Assembly: GCF_001542415.1 (NCBI RefSeq)
Contig: NZ_LNCU01000070.1
Span: forward strand, 23,453 to 87,452
Direction: 5' to 3'
Length of the DNA stretch: 64,000 bases
Origin: Bradyrhizobium macuxiense
Lineage (GTDB): Bacteria > Pseudomonadota > Alphaproteobacteria > Rhizobiales > Xanthobacteraceae
The notes beneath the pieces were generated by a model that saw only the letters and a list, made by a program, of their open reading frames with translations, did no database searches and was not told the DNA's origin. The position numbers were made by a program, and so were the translations under genes. This document shows positions 55,952-64,000 of the stretch, in pieces. Each line of letters opens with the position of its first letter. The stretch's first letter is position 1.

Positions 55952-56476
55952 ATGAGCTCCCAGTTTCCGTTCGATATGTACGATATGCCATCCATCCAGG
56001 CGACAGAATTCCGTCAGGCCATGCGAAACCTGGCGAGTGGTGTCGCAATTGTAGCGACTGGAAGGAAGGTCTGTCGACGTGGGCTGACGGTCAGCTCTGT
56101 GACCTCAATGTGCATTGACCCGCCCTGCCTGCTGGCCGCCATCAATTCCAGGTCTGAGACTCATGACGCGATACTTGCCAACAGAAGTTTTGGAGTGAGT
56201 CTTCTCCGGGGTGATCAGGAGGACCTCGCGCTACGATTTGGCGGCCGGGATGCCGCCAAAGGTTCCCATCGCTTCGATACAGCACAGTGGGATCAGGGCG
56301 TTCTCGATGTGCCACTCTTGCAGGGCGCGGTATGCACGCTCGAGTGCAGTTTGTACGATCACAAGACGATCGGCACACATAGCATCTTTATCGGCCGAGT
56401 TATCGCGACACGGCCAGGTCATGGCGCGCCATTGATCAACTTGCAAGGCGCGCTTCGAACCTTACCGCAATGCTGA
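55952..56476 (+). CDS. Flavin reductase (FMN-binding split-barrel) family protein
   Basis: 174 aa. Starts with a short leader, then TEFRQAMRNLASGVAIVATG, LTVSSVTSMCIDPPCLLAAI, FGVSLLRGDQEDLALRFGG and HSIFIGRV, the signature of flavin reductases that deliver reduced FMN or FAD to two-component monooxygenases. No monooxygenase gene is adjacent. It is 75 nt upstream of the 100-aa gene on the same strand. Confidence 0.88.
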   Translation: MSSQFPFDMYDMPSIQATEFRQAMRNLASGVAIVATGRKVCRRGLTVSSVTSMCIDPPCLLAAINSRSETHDAILANRSFGVSLLRGDQEDLALRFGGRDAAKGSHRFDTAQWDQGVLDVPLLQGAVCTLECSLYDHKTIGTHSIFIGRVIATRPGHGAPLINLQGALRTLPQC

Positions 56477-56551
56477 GTGCAGTCTGCGCGTATTCTTATC
56501 GGGAACGAACATCGGTCAGACTATTCGAAGGCCGCAATGAGGAGCCGAGCA

Positions 56552-56854
56552 ATGGTGATAGAATATTCGCCCCAAACGGGACTCCAATTGGTGAATCCCT
56601 ATGATTTTTGCGACTTCAAGGTCGTGTTGAAGGGCCCAGTTAACCCTACCACTTCAGCCTTGAGAGGGATCACGCTCGTTGACCGAGGTAATGCATTGGT
56701 CCCTATTGATCTAGTGCCTACACTGCCTGGTCGCCCCCAGGACTATGAGACCTGGGAAACAGGCTATGCCAAGATGGTCGCAAGCGCCCGGAAACGGGGC
56801 TGGATTGACTCCGACGCTGATGCCATTCGCGCACACATCGAAAGCAGCCTCTGA
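56552..56854 (+). CDS. Conserved hypothetical protein, 100 aa
   Basis: Start set at ATG 56552 because AGGAG lies eight to twelve bases upstream; ATG 56537 is also open. Sequence MVIEYSPQTGLQLVNPYDFC followed by DFKVVLKGP, then ALVPIDLVPTLPGRP and YAKMVASARKRGWID. I do not recognise a named domain. Gene order suggests it works with the flavin reductase. Confidence 0.62.
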   Translation: MVIEYSPQTGLQLVNPYDFCDFKVVLKGPVNPTTSALRGITLVDRGNALVPIDLVPTLPGRPQDYETWETGYAKMVASARKRGWIDSDADAIRAHIESSL

Positions 56855-57826
56855 TTGGAGCAGTTCCAATCGATTCGATCGGCGGCGCAAAACTAGAGCA
56901 ACCGTGCAATTGGTCGTGTGAACTCGACGTCGACCGCGCTACCCGTCAGTTCGGCAACAACAGACCAATATCGAAACCAGCATTGCTGGCGTGAAGACCG
57001 AACTGAGTCGCAAGCCCTACTACAATTGGCAGGCTGGTAGATCTTCCCACGTTCGCCCGGCGAACGTAATCTTGCAAAGTCGCAGCTTCGCGAAGGAGGG
57101 CCTTGCTCGTTGCCGGTTGGTCCGCTCTCGCCTTTTCACCAACGTCCCCGTAAATGCCGGGCTCCCAATTCGTGCCGGACGCGCGGCTGCATTCAGCCAG
57201 ACTTCTTTTCGTCGAGCTCCACTCAGCCGCGGAGCTTCGGACATACTCACAATGCAGAGCCAAAGGGCTTGAATCGGACGTAACGTTAAGTTGTACGGTC
57301 TTAGGGAGGTGGCGCCGGTCTCGGAACAGGCAGGGTAAGGATTGCGAATGTCTCAACGTCTAAGGATCCCGCCGCAGGTGTTCGCTTCAATCATGAGTCC
57401 CGGTGACGGGCGTGTCGAACTGATTATGCGCCGGCTGATAATTGTATCGCTACGGTGGGCGAACAATTATGTCGGATTCGGCAATTGCGAACCGACACTA
57501 TACACCTGTTCTGATCGGCATCACTGGAGAGACGGTGAGGGTCCGAGGGCGTCGAAATCCATCCGACTTCGCCCGCCTCCTGGGATTCACCCGTTCGAAA
57601 CCGAGATCCTCGACTGGCTCCAATACGTCACGAAGCCGGTTCGACGAGCGACCCTTTCGTTCTGCTGGTCTAGGTTGGTGTGCGCCGTTGACATGGCGCC
57701 AGCATCTCGCAGACGGGCGGGGGATCATGCGATCGCTGGCGTTCTCAACGGGCCCGGGTTGTAAGTATCGCTCGGCATGACTGGTACGACGTTGGAAACG
57801 ATTGCCCGGCATCTTGGAGCGGCACG
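56855..57826. other. 970-bp gene-poor stretch
   Basis: Contains promoter-like copy B and the ATGTCTCAA frame at 57348, which is not recognisable beyond its first codons. Confidence 0.4.
57269..57299 (+). promoter_or_regulatory. MerR-type promoter-like repeat, copy B
   Basis: TTGAAT and TACGGT separated by 19 bp, with ACGTAACGT in the spacer; similarity to copy A continues to an ATGTCTCAA start at 57348. Confidence 0.5.
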
Positions 57827-58096
57827 GTGAAGAAACCCGATGGCGCAAAGAAGGTCCTATTGATCGACCACACAGAGGGCCAATGCCGAGCCATTGTTGG
57901 ATTCAAAGATGGAGATGCCAGAGCGGCCTATATGTGCGGCGAGCCTGTCATTCGAAGACCAGGCAAGAAACAATCGTCGTGGTGCGACTATCACCACTGG
58001 CAGATGCACGCAAGCAATGCCGAGCAAAACTCGGCAGTTGAGCAGGCACCGAGACTTTCAGCTCTTAAGGGGCCTCCATCGAGGCAAGTTCCGTGA
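57827..58096 (+). CDS. Small protein with a GcrA-like Cys/His motif, 89 aa
   Basis: GTG start at 57827 with TTGGAG upstream. The centre reads GQCRAIVGFKDGDARAAYMC followed by GEPVIRRPG, then SSWCDYHHWQM. The C-x-C-G-xn-WCxxH pattern is like the C-terminal zinc-binding segment of GcrA-type regulators, without its DNA-binding half. Function unknown. Confidence 0.5.
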   Translation: MKKPDGAKKVLLIDHTEGQCRAIVGFKDGDARAAYMCGEPVIRRPGKKQSSWCDYHHWQMHASNAEQNSAVEQAPRLSALKGPPSRQVP

Positions 58097-58278
58097 CAAA
58101 TGGCATCGTCAAAAGCTGCGCTTTCTTGCGGAAACCGCCTGATGATCGTCCGCGCCTGGGACATCCCGACGGAACAGCCCCAGATTGGGACCTCACGATG
58201 GACTTCATTGGATCAACGATCTGATGCCTGAAGGCACACTTATTGTGCAGATCTCAACGATGGGGGGGGGAAACTGAG

Positions 58279-59817
58279 GTGAATCTCTGCACGCTGATTG
58301 AGCGTAACGCGTCATTCGCTCCCGACAAACCCGCGATCCATTTCGATGGTGAGACTCTAAGCTACGCCGCCTTCCATCAAAGGATCGAGCATGTCGCCCG
58401 CGCCCTACAAAGCCAACTCGGCGTCGAGAAGGGCGACCGCGTCGCGATCCTCAGCCAGAACCGCCCTGACTACCTGGCCCTGCTTTATGCCTGCGCACGG
58501 CTCGGCGCAATTCTGGTTCCACTGAACTGGCGACTTGCGGTCGGCGAGCAGCTCTTCATCCTGTCCGACGTTGGCGCCAAAGTGCTCGTTCTTGAGCAGA
58601 TCTTCGACGCACTCCTGCCCGCTCTGACGAAGCAACTGCCCGACACCCTCGTTGTCGGGCTGGATTTTGAGCCTTCTGGCGGCAGCAAGTGGGACAGCCT
58701 GCTGGAGCGAGGCTGCAGCGACAGTCGCAATTCCGATGCAGACCTGTCCTGCCCTTTTCTGATTGTCTACACGTCAGGGACCTCGGGACGCCCGAAAGGG
58801 GCCGTGCTGCGCCAGGAGGCGCTGCTGTGGAATGGGGTTATGAGTCAGCACATGCATGACCTTGGCTCGGCCGATCATGTCTTGACAGTGTTGCCTCTAT
58901 TTCACGTTGGCGGCCTGAATATCCAGACTACGCCCGCGCTGCATCACGGCGCGACCGTTACCATCCATTCGCGTTTTACACCAGAGGCGACGCTTGCTGC
59001 GTTTGAGCGCGATCGACCTACGCTGGCCGTTTTGGTGCCTGCCACAATACAAGCTCTGACCAACCATCCTCGATGGCCGACGACGGATTTATCCTCCGTG
59101 AAGGCAATTTGCACCGGCTCGACAATGGTCCCGCAGCACCTTATCGAACGCTTTGTCGCGCGCGGGGTGCCAGTTTTGCAGGTTTACGGCTCGACGGAGA
59201 CTTGCCCCATTGCAGTATATACGAAACTCGGCGGCGACCTTGCGCGCAAGGAGACGATCGGCTTACCGGGTCTATGCTGTGAAGCCACGATCATCGACGA
59301 TGCAGGCAATACGTTGCCGCCATGCAATCCAGGCGAGATCGCAGTGCGCGGGCCCAATATCTTCAGCGGATACTGGGGCAATCAAGAAGCAACCCGCAAG
59401 GCTTTTCATGACGGCTGGTATCGTACTGGTGACATCGGCCGCCGCGATGCCGATGGGTATTTCTCAGTCCTTGATCGCAAGAAGAATCTGATCATTTCCG
59501 GCGGAGAGAATATCTACGCGGCGGAAGTCGAGCGTGTGCTGATGGAGCACCCCGATGTCGCCGAATGCGCCGTCATTGGTCGGCCCGATCGGCGGTGGGA
59601 TGAAGTGCCAATCGCCTATGTGATCAGGCGGCCGGGCGCCCGTACTGAAGCGGAAGCGCTGACGGCGCACGTCCAATCGCAGCTCGCCCGGTTCAAAACG
59701 CCGCGCGAAATCATCTTCACGGAAGAGCTCCCGCGAACGGCGTTGGGTAAGGTCCAGCATTTCATGCTGAAGGAGATCGATCTCGATCAAGCCAGCAAGA
59801 AAGCAGCACTTGAATAG
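58279..59817 (+). CDS. AMP-forming acyl-CoA ligase
   Basis: 512 aa from GTG 58279. ANL-superfamily motifs: IVYTSGTSGRPKGAV (ATP loop), QVYGSTETCP, GWYRTGDIGRRDADGYFSVL and the C-terminal lysine in LPRTALGKVQ. It activates a carboxylic acid as acyl-AMP and then acyl-CoA. The class includes fatty acyl, benzoyl and amino-benzoyl ligases; the substrate is not clear. It precedes the ATP-grasp gene by 179 nt on the same strand. Confidence 0.88.
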   Translation: MNLCTLIERNASFAPDKPAIHFDGETLSYAAFHQRIEHVARALQSQLGVEKGDRVAILSQNRPDYLALLYACARLGAILVPLNWRLAVGEQLFILSDVGAKVLVLEQIFDALLPALTKQLPDTLVVGLDFEPSGGSKWDSLLERGCSDSRNSDADLSCPFLIVYTSGTSGRPKGAVLRQEALLWNGVMSQHMHDLGSADHVLTVLPLFHVGGLNIQTTPALHHGATVTIHSRFTPEATLAAFERDRPTLAVLVPATIQALTNHPRWPTTDLSSVKAICTGSTMVPQHLIERFVARGVPVLQVYGSTETCPIAVYTKLGGDLARKETIGLPGLCCEATIIDDAGNTLPPCNPGEIAVRGPNIFSGYWGNQEATRKAFHDGWYRTGDIGRRDADGYFSVLDRKKNLIISGGENIYAAEVERVLMEHPDVAECAVIGRPDRRWDEVPIAYVIRRPGARTEAEALTAHVQSQLARFKTPREIIFTEELPRTALGKVQHFMLKEIDLDQASKKAALE

Positions 59818-59996
59818 CGCGGACTGTCGGCTGGCAAAGCCTCCGTTGCCAACCGCAGGTGAGCTTGCGTCTCAAGGTTCACGAAACTCGCTGGGGCCAA
59901 GTCTTTCATGCGAATGCGCTGCTGCGGGTTTTCTCGTGGCGACGGACCGGGCTCTCTGTCCAATAGCGCGAACGCGAAATGCTCCGGAGATTGTTG

Positions 59997-61313
59997 ATGC
60001 CACGGATCCTGATCATGAATGCCGGCACCGCGCAAATGTCGGGCACGGATCTGACGGCGATCCAACTTACGCTCGCAGCCAAGTCAGCTTGGCGCTCCGT
60101 TTGGTTTGCACAAGAGGGCGACCTAATAGTCTCTCCCGTAGCAATCCCAACCGAACTGCTAGCCTTGGTCGGCTCCACGCTTAAATTCGACCCTTCGACC
60201 CTCTCGGTGCTTGTGCCCGAAAGCGCCCGCGAAGCGACGGCCCTTAGTGATTCCACCCTGCACTCCGACACCACCGTTGAACGAATCTACCGCCATATCC
60301 GTCGGACAACACCTTGGCGAATATGTGCTTGCTATCCTACTGAGGGAGTTGCGCGTCTATCCGCGGCACTCGGCATACCCCAAAACGGGGACGACTTCAC
60401 CCTGCAGCGGGGGCCTGATCTATTGAATCGCAAGAGCCACTTCCGTCAATTGGCTACAAGCGTCGCAATTCCGATGCCCAATGGATGCGCAACAACAAGC
60501 CCAGACGAGCTATTCAGAGCAGTCGCCTCCCTGAGGTCTGAGACTGGCAGCGTGATTGTAAAGCTGGATAATGGAGCCGGTGGGCTTGGAAATGTCATAC
60601 TAACCAGCAAGGAAAGCGATCCATTACCGGGGGCAAGAGAAACCCGGCAAGTCCTTTGGTCGTCGTTTGACCCAAACGCAGTTTGGGCAGAGATGACAAC
60701 TCCATCATGCAGGACAGCGGTTGTAGAATCATATCACTTGGCTCGTTCTATATTTTACCTTGAGTTCGAAATCGAGGCAAATGGTTCAATCGCATATGTC
60801 AATAGTGGGAACATCCGTCTGCGTCGAAGCAAGGATAGATCCGAAAGGGCTCTCGTGTGGACTGGACTCGAACTTCCAAGCGATCTGAGCAATCAGCAAT
60901 GCCTGACAGCTCGCGCGCATGCCTATCGATTTGTCGAGCTTGCGAGGATCTTGGGATATCGCGGAATGATCAACATCGACGGCATTTTCGCAACCGATGA
61001 GCGACTGTTGTTTAACGAAGCAAACGGTCGATGGGGCGGAGGCTCGGTATTACACAGCATTGCTACCAGGCTGCTTGGTCCCGATTATTCCGATTCCTAC
61101 GTGATTTCATCTGTGCGAAACGTCCGATTAAGCTCCCTCCAAACAGCAATTGACCATTTCGCCAATGAAGGATGTCTGTTCGACAGCCCACGGAAGGAAC
61201 GGGTTATTCCGCTTGCCGCAGACCAAGACGCAGGCACGGTAGAATGCCTCGTGATCGCGCGAAGTAGGCCGGCGGCCCGCGATTTGGAGGATAGACTATT
61301 GAGGATGGCCTGA
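59997..61313 (+). CDS. PGM1-like ATP-grasp peptide ligase
   Basis: 438 aa from ATG 59997, with GGAGA upstream. An N-terminal Rossmann-like pre-ATP-grasp domain (MPRILIMNAGTAQMSGTDLT) is followed by an ATP-grasp fold with SVIVKLDNGAGGLGNVILTS and the metal-binding NIDGIFATDERLLFNEANGR. The design fits the pre-ATP-grasp/PGM1 group, which forms amide bonds in natural-product pathways such as pheganomycin. Its acceptor is unknown. It is convergent with the 2-oxoglutarate oxygenase gene. Confidence 0.78.
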   Translation: MPRILIMNAGTAQMSGTDLTAIQLTLAAKSAWRSVWFAQEGDLIVSPVAIPTELLALVGSTLKFDPSTLSVLVPESAREATALSDSTLHSDTTVERIYRHIRRTTPWRICACYPTEGVARLSAALGIPQNGDDFTLQRGPDLLNRKSHFRQLATSVAIPMPNGCATTSPDELFRAVASLRSETGSVIVKLDNGAGGLGNVILTSKESDPLPGARETRQVLWSSFDPNAVWAEMTTPSCRTAVVESYHLARSIFYLEFEIEANGSIAYVNSGNIRLRRSKDRSERALVWTGLELPSDLSNQQCLTARAHAYRFVELARILGYRGMINIDGIFATDERLLFNEANGRWGGGSVLHSIATRLLGPDYSDSYVISSVRNVRLSSLQTAIDHFANEGCLFDSPRKERVIPLAADQDAGTVECLVIARSRPAARDLEDRLLRMA

Positions 61314-61509
61314 TCGGAGCCACTGCGCGGTGTTCCAACTCTTCAATTCGCTCGAAGCGGCCTTCCTATTCCCAAACTAATGTGCTTGAAATCTGGTACT
61401 TGCCTCCGTCTGCTTCGCCTGTCCGAAGCCAGACAAACCTCCTGTGACTCCGAAAGGTCGATAGATCGGTTCGGACGACATCTCAACCATTGCTCCTCGC
61501 TGGCCGAGC

Positions 61510-62175
61510 TCAGCGGCCAACGGCGGAATTCTTGATGATGCGGCGGTTCGCTCCGCCGTGTTTTGAGCAAAAATAGACCAGCGACCGGCGCTCCCCGGCG
61601 TACACCGGCTTTACTTCATGCCGGAACCTGCATGTGGTGATAAGTACGGTCCCCAATAGAGGGCGAAATACTTGGGGGTCGCGCTCCGTTGGATATACCA
61701 CGAATTCCCCTCCCTCGAAATCTTTGGCGAGCTGAACGATCACCGAATACTCGAAGTCAGGGTCGCTCTCAGCGTCCAAATGGATGCCGACAAAGGACCC
61801 AGGCGGCATGCGATGCATTTGGCATCGGCGAATGACGTACTGAGATGACGCTCCGAAGATACTTTCAAGCGCGAAGGCCCGGTCATTGCTTTCGAGTAGT
61901 TCGATGATCTGCGTTGAAGCAGAACCATTCACGTTGCTGGGAAGACGGCCGGGGTGATCTTCCCGCAACCGCTTTACAAAGACCTTGTGGGAATCGTCAG
62001 CATCTCCCTTCCGAACGTCCGCTTCGGGAATGTCTGACTGCAGCCGATCGATCTTCGCCAAGTCCTTTTGGGTGAACAGCATCCCCGGGGCAACGAGGAC
62101 CGTACCCTTGTCTCTCAACTCTACGCGGTACCTGGCGAGGGCCTCTTGTGAAAGAAAACTCGATTTATCACTCAC
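61510..62175 (-). CDS. 2-oxoglutarate/Fe(II)-dependent oxygenase
   Basis: 221 aa. Double-stranded beta-helix with the iron triad HLD (in FVGIHLDAESDPDFEYSVIV) and the distal His of FRHEVKPVYAGERRSLVYF, whose second Arg likely binds 2-oxoglutarate. GTG start at 62175 overlaps the end of the diiron-oxidase gene by 8 nt, so the two are translationally coupled. Likely role: hydroxylation or desaturation of a pathway intermediate. Confidence 0.82.
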   Translation of the reverse strand: MSDKSSFLSQEALARYRVELRDKGTVLVAPGMLFTQKDLAKIDRLQSDIPEADVRKGDADDSHKVFVKRLREDHPGRLPSNVNGSASTQIIELLESNDRAFALESIFGASSQYVIRRCQMHRMPPGSFVGIHLDAESDPDFEYSVIVQLAKDFEGGEFVVYPTERDPQVFRPLLGTVLITTCRFRHEVKPVYAGERRSLVYFCSKHGGANRRIIKNSAVGR

Positions 62176-63403
62176 AGTGCGCGCCTTTCAGGTTCATTCG
62201 AAACTCCAACTTCTGGGAGCCTTCTGATGCTCCTGGCATCGCGCAGATCGCCCGCTCCCAATCCTCGCCGTCGAACGTTTGTATTCTTACGCTTTCAATA
62301 GTTGTTCTATCCAGGCATCGAACATTTACGCTGAATCCGGAAGGATTCGACCGCGGTCGATAAAAAGGCTTCACACCACAAACCCGACAAAATGTGTGTT
62401 GAGCGATATTCTTGTTAAACTGGTACGTAGTGAGGAGTTCTTCACCGCACTCGATGCTTAGGCTATCGCCGGGAACGAGCATGTGCAAAAATCCGGACAT
62501 TCGGCAGATTGAACAATTGCACTTCACCGCGGAGATCTCTTCTGACGCTCGGACGAGAAACTTGACGGAGCCACAATGACAGCGGCCACGGTGTACGACC
62601 TGCGGTCGATTATCTCCGTCGAATTGACCAATTCGGATCAGATTCCGGCACCACTCCAAGCTGACGCCATACGCGCGATCGAATTCATCCAGGAAACGGC
62701 CATTGTCTTCGGCCGTGATCAGTTCGCCAATCAGCCTGCTTGTCATCTCTGCGTGATATTTTTCTGCAGGATCCTCGCTACCCACATGGATCTGGAAATA
62801 GTGGAGATCGTCGGACCGCACATCAAACGTATTGACAATGGTAGTCCAAAGCGACTGGATCATTTCCGCAGCATGCAGCTCAAACGCAACCATGTGAGCG
62901 CAACGCACTATGGGATCCCTCGACGCCAAGCCATGATATAGCGCGCGCAGGTACTTATTCGTTGTGGTGCTGTAGTTCGGCTGTATTGCTCGTCCAAGCA
63001 GTCGCGATGCATCTCTTCTAAACAGTTGTGAGTGGAACTTTTCTGTGTCCAGAATACGCGGCAGCGCAGCATTGCCGCCCTGAAGAATCCGATTATGGCC
63101 TCCCGTCTCATCCCAGCAGATGAAATTCGCGACCACACTGGTCATCTCGACGTCCCGAGGAATGTCTCGATTTTGATGTATTGCGTCGAATATGAGCTCC
63201 CTTTGCGATCCCGCTTGCAGGTATGGGAACGCTTGTGACATCGCAAGATACTCGGGTAGTAGCTTGGCTATCTCATCTCTTGTCATCTCCGCAGTGAACG
63301 GATGCCGGCCGAACACAGCCCGGACCTGGTCGGCCAAGGACTGGCCGATCGGCACCTCCGAATGTTTGGGCAGTTCAAAACGAGAACGATGGGAAGACGT
63401 CAT
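62168..63403 (-). CDS. Fusion of a haem-oxygenase-like diiron oxidase and a GFA zinc domain
   Basis: 411 aa, ATG 63403. Residues about 30-260 form an all-helical haem-oxygenase-like diiron oxidase/oxygenase fold: DETGG (E99), FHSQLF (H124), FELHAAE (E175) and IHVGSEDPAEKYHAE (H206, D211, H217) supply candidate iron ligands. Residues about 272-390 are a glutathione-dependent formaldehyde-activating (GFA/CENP-V) domain with C275/C277, C295/C297/C300 and C339/C342 for zinc. Haem-oxygenase-like diiron oxidases in natural-product clusters carry out C-C cleavage and N-oxygenation. The domain fusion is unusual. Confidence 0.75.
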   Translation of the reverse strand: MTSSHRSRFELPKHSEVPIGQSLADQVRAVFGRHPFTAEMTRDEIAKLLPEYLAMSQAFPYLQAGSQRELIFDAIHQNRDIPRDVEMTSVVANFICWDETGGHNRILQGGNAALPRILDTEKFHSQLFRRDASRLLGRAIQPNYSTTTNKYLRALYHGLASRDPIVRCAHMVAFELHAAEMIQSLWTTIVNTFDVRSDDLHYFQIHVGSEDPAEKYHAEMTSRLIGELITAEDNGRFLDEFDRAYGVSLEWCRNLIRIGQFDGDNRPQVVHRGRCHCGSVKFLVRASEEISAVKCNCSICRMSGFLHMLVPGDSLSIECGEELLTTYQFNKNIAQHTFCRVCGVKPFYRPRSNPSGFSVNVRCLDRTTIESVRIQTFDGEDWERAICAMPGASEGSQKLEFRMNLKGAHCE

Positions 63404-64000
63404 TTGAACACCGGCTATGCAGAGAGAAGTTTCGTTGGACGAAAATCGAAAGAAACAAACAATGGCGAACCGATATGCGCTGAGGTCTCCCCCACAGCCC
63501 GTACAGCGCTGGCCCTCTGCAAGACGTGCTTTACATTGTAGCCTCGTGTCAGCGCCAACGATTGGTACTCGCAGTCAGATTTACGACCGATCCAGCAGTT
63601 CTTAGCGTGAATGAATGCAGCAACGATGCCGTCCTCGAATTCAGACGCGCCGATAATCCTCGTGTCGCGAATGCCAGTCGCCTCAGCAATCGATGCAAGA
63701 TTCTGGTTTTGGCTTGGTCCCACACCGAGGACTCGAGGAGACTTTTGCTCGAGTTCGATGAAGCCTAAGTAGGCGGCCCATGAGCGGGTGTGCGCCCCAT
63801 CGCCAGTTCGAGCTCAATATCGATCTGCCGCTCGCTCCAGATCGGGCAGCCGGCAGGCTGGCACGACCTGCAAGATAATCGACTTCCGATGCCGCTCTCG
63901 TTGAGAGCGGTTGTCTCAGTGAAGACATGTTGGTTTCCATCAACGGATTGGCAAACTTTTCTGCATTGGGGAGATACGGGTCCAAGGAGAGCGTCGCCCG
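63404..64000. other. Right-hand edge without a certain gene
   Basis: A minus-strand frame ending at 63415 reads YLGFIELEQKSPRVLGVGPS, then IRDTRIIGASEFEDGIVAAF. It looks protein-like but has no clear start or known family and may be a gene remnant. Confidence 0.3.

Overview
The window looks like a Bradyrhizobium chromosome, most probably a B. elkanii-like symbiont inside or beside its symbiosis island. The evidence is a complete cbb3 oxidase set (fixNOQP then fixG, fixH, fixI), fixLJ, a fixK-type regulator and hemN, a six-gene cluster matching rhizobitoxine biosynthesis (rtxA to rtxG), and a near-perfect nod box. GC-rich genes are separated by long non-coding or decayed stretches, as is usual in such islands.

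Layout. 1-7 kb (minus): fixN-O-Q-P-G-H-I, the high-affinity terminal oxidase and its assembly/copper factors, with FixK boxes in front of fixN and fixG. 7-10.4 kb: a decayed DUF6455 gene, small genes, and fixL-fixJ (plus). 10.7-18.8 kb (minus): tightly overlapping rtxA-C-D-E-F-G. 20.9-31.2 kb: a MarR regulator, scattered small genes, a degenerate second copy of the DUF6455...fixLJ segment at 24.1-26.4 kb, then fixK and a hemerythrin-domain protein. 31.4-32.8 kb: hemN. 33.6-33.9 kb: a nod box followed by four hairpins, the last an intrinsic terminator; I read this as a NodD-controlled small RNA. 35-46 kb: a branched-chain amino acid binding protein, a frameshifted effector-like relic, a DUF7694 protein, a DUF3422 membrane protein, a cold-shock gene with compensating frameshifts and a LysR regulator.

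48.8-63.4 kb is rich in metabolic genes: a three-gene acyl-CoA carboxylase, a trpD-trpC pair without trpE/trpG, a flavin reductase, an acyl-CoA ligase, a PGM1-like ATP-grasp ligase, a 2-oxoglutarate/Fe(II) oxygenase, and a fusion of a haem-oxygenase-like diiron oxidase with a GFA zinc domain. The last four are the best candidate for an undescribed biosynthetic system.

Working model (inference). Low oxygen acts through FixL, FixJ and FixK to switch on the oxidase, hemN and several small genes carrying TTGA-N6-TCAA/GCAA boxes. The rtx genes make the ethylene-synthesis inhibitor rhizobitoxine. The two copies of the fixLJ segment lie on either side of the rtx region, in the same orientation, suggesting that this region was inserted or rearranged next to fixLJ. 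All calls come from reading the sequence and from recalled knowledge of families; no database search was possible.
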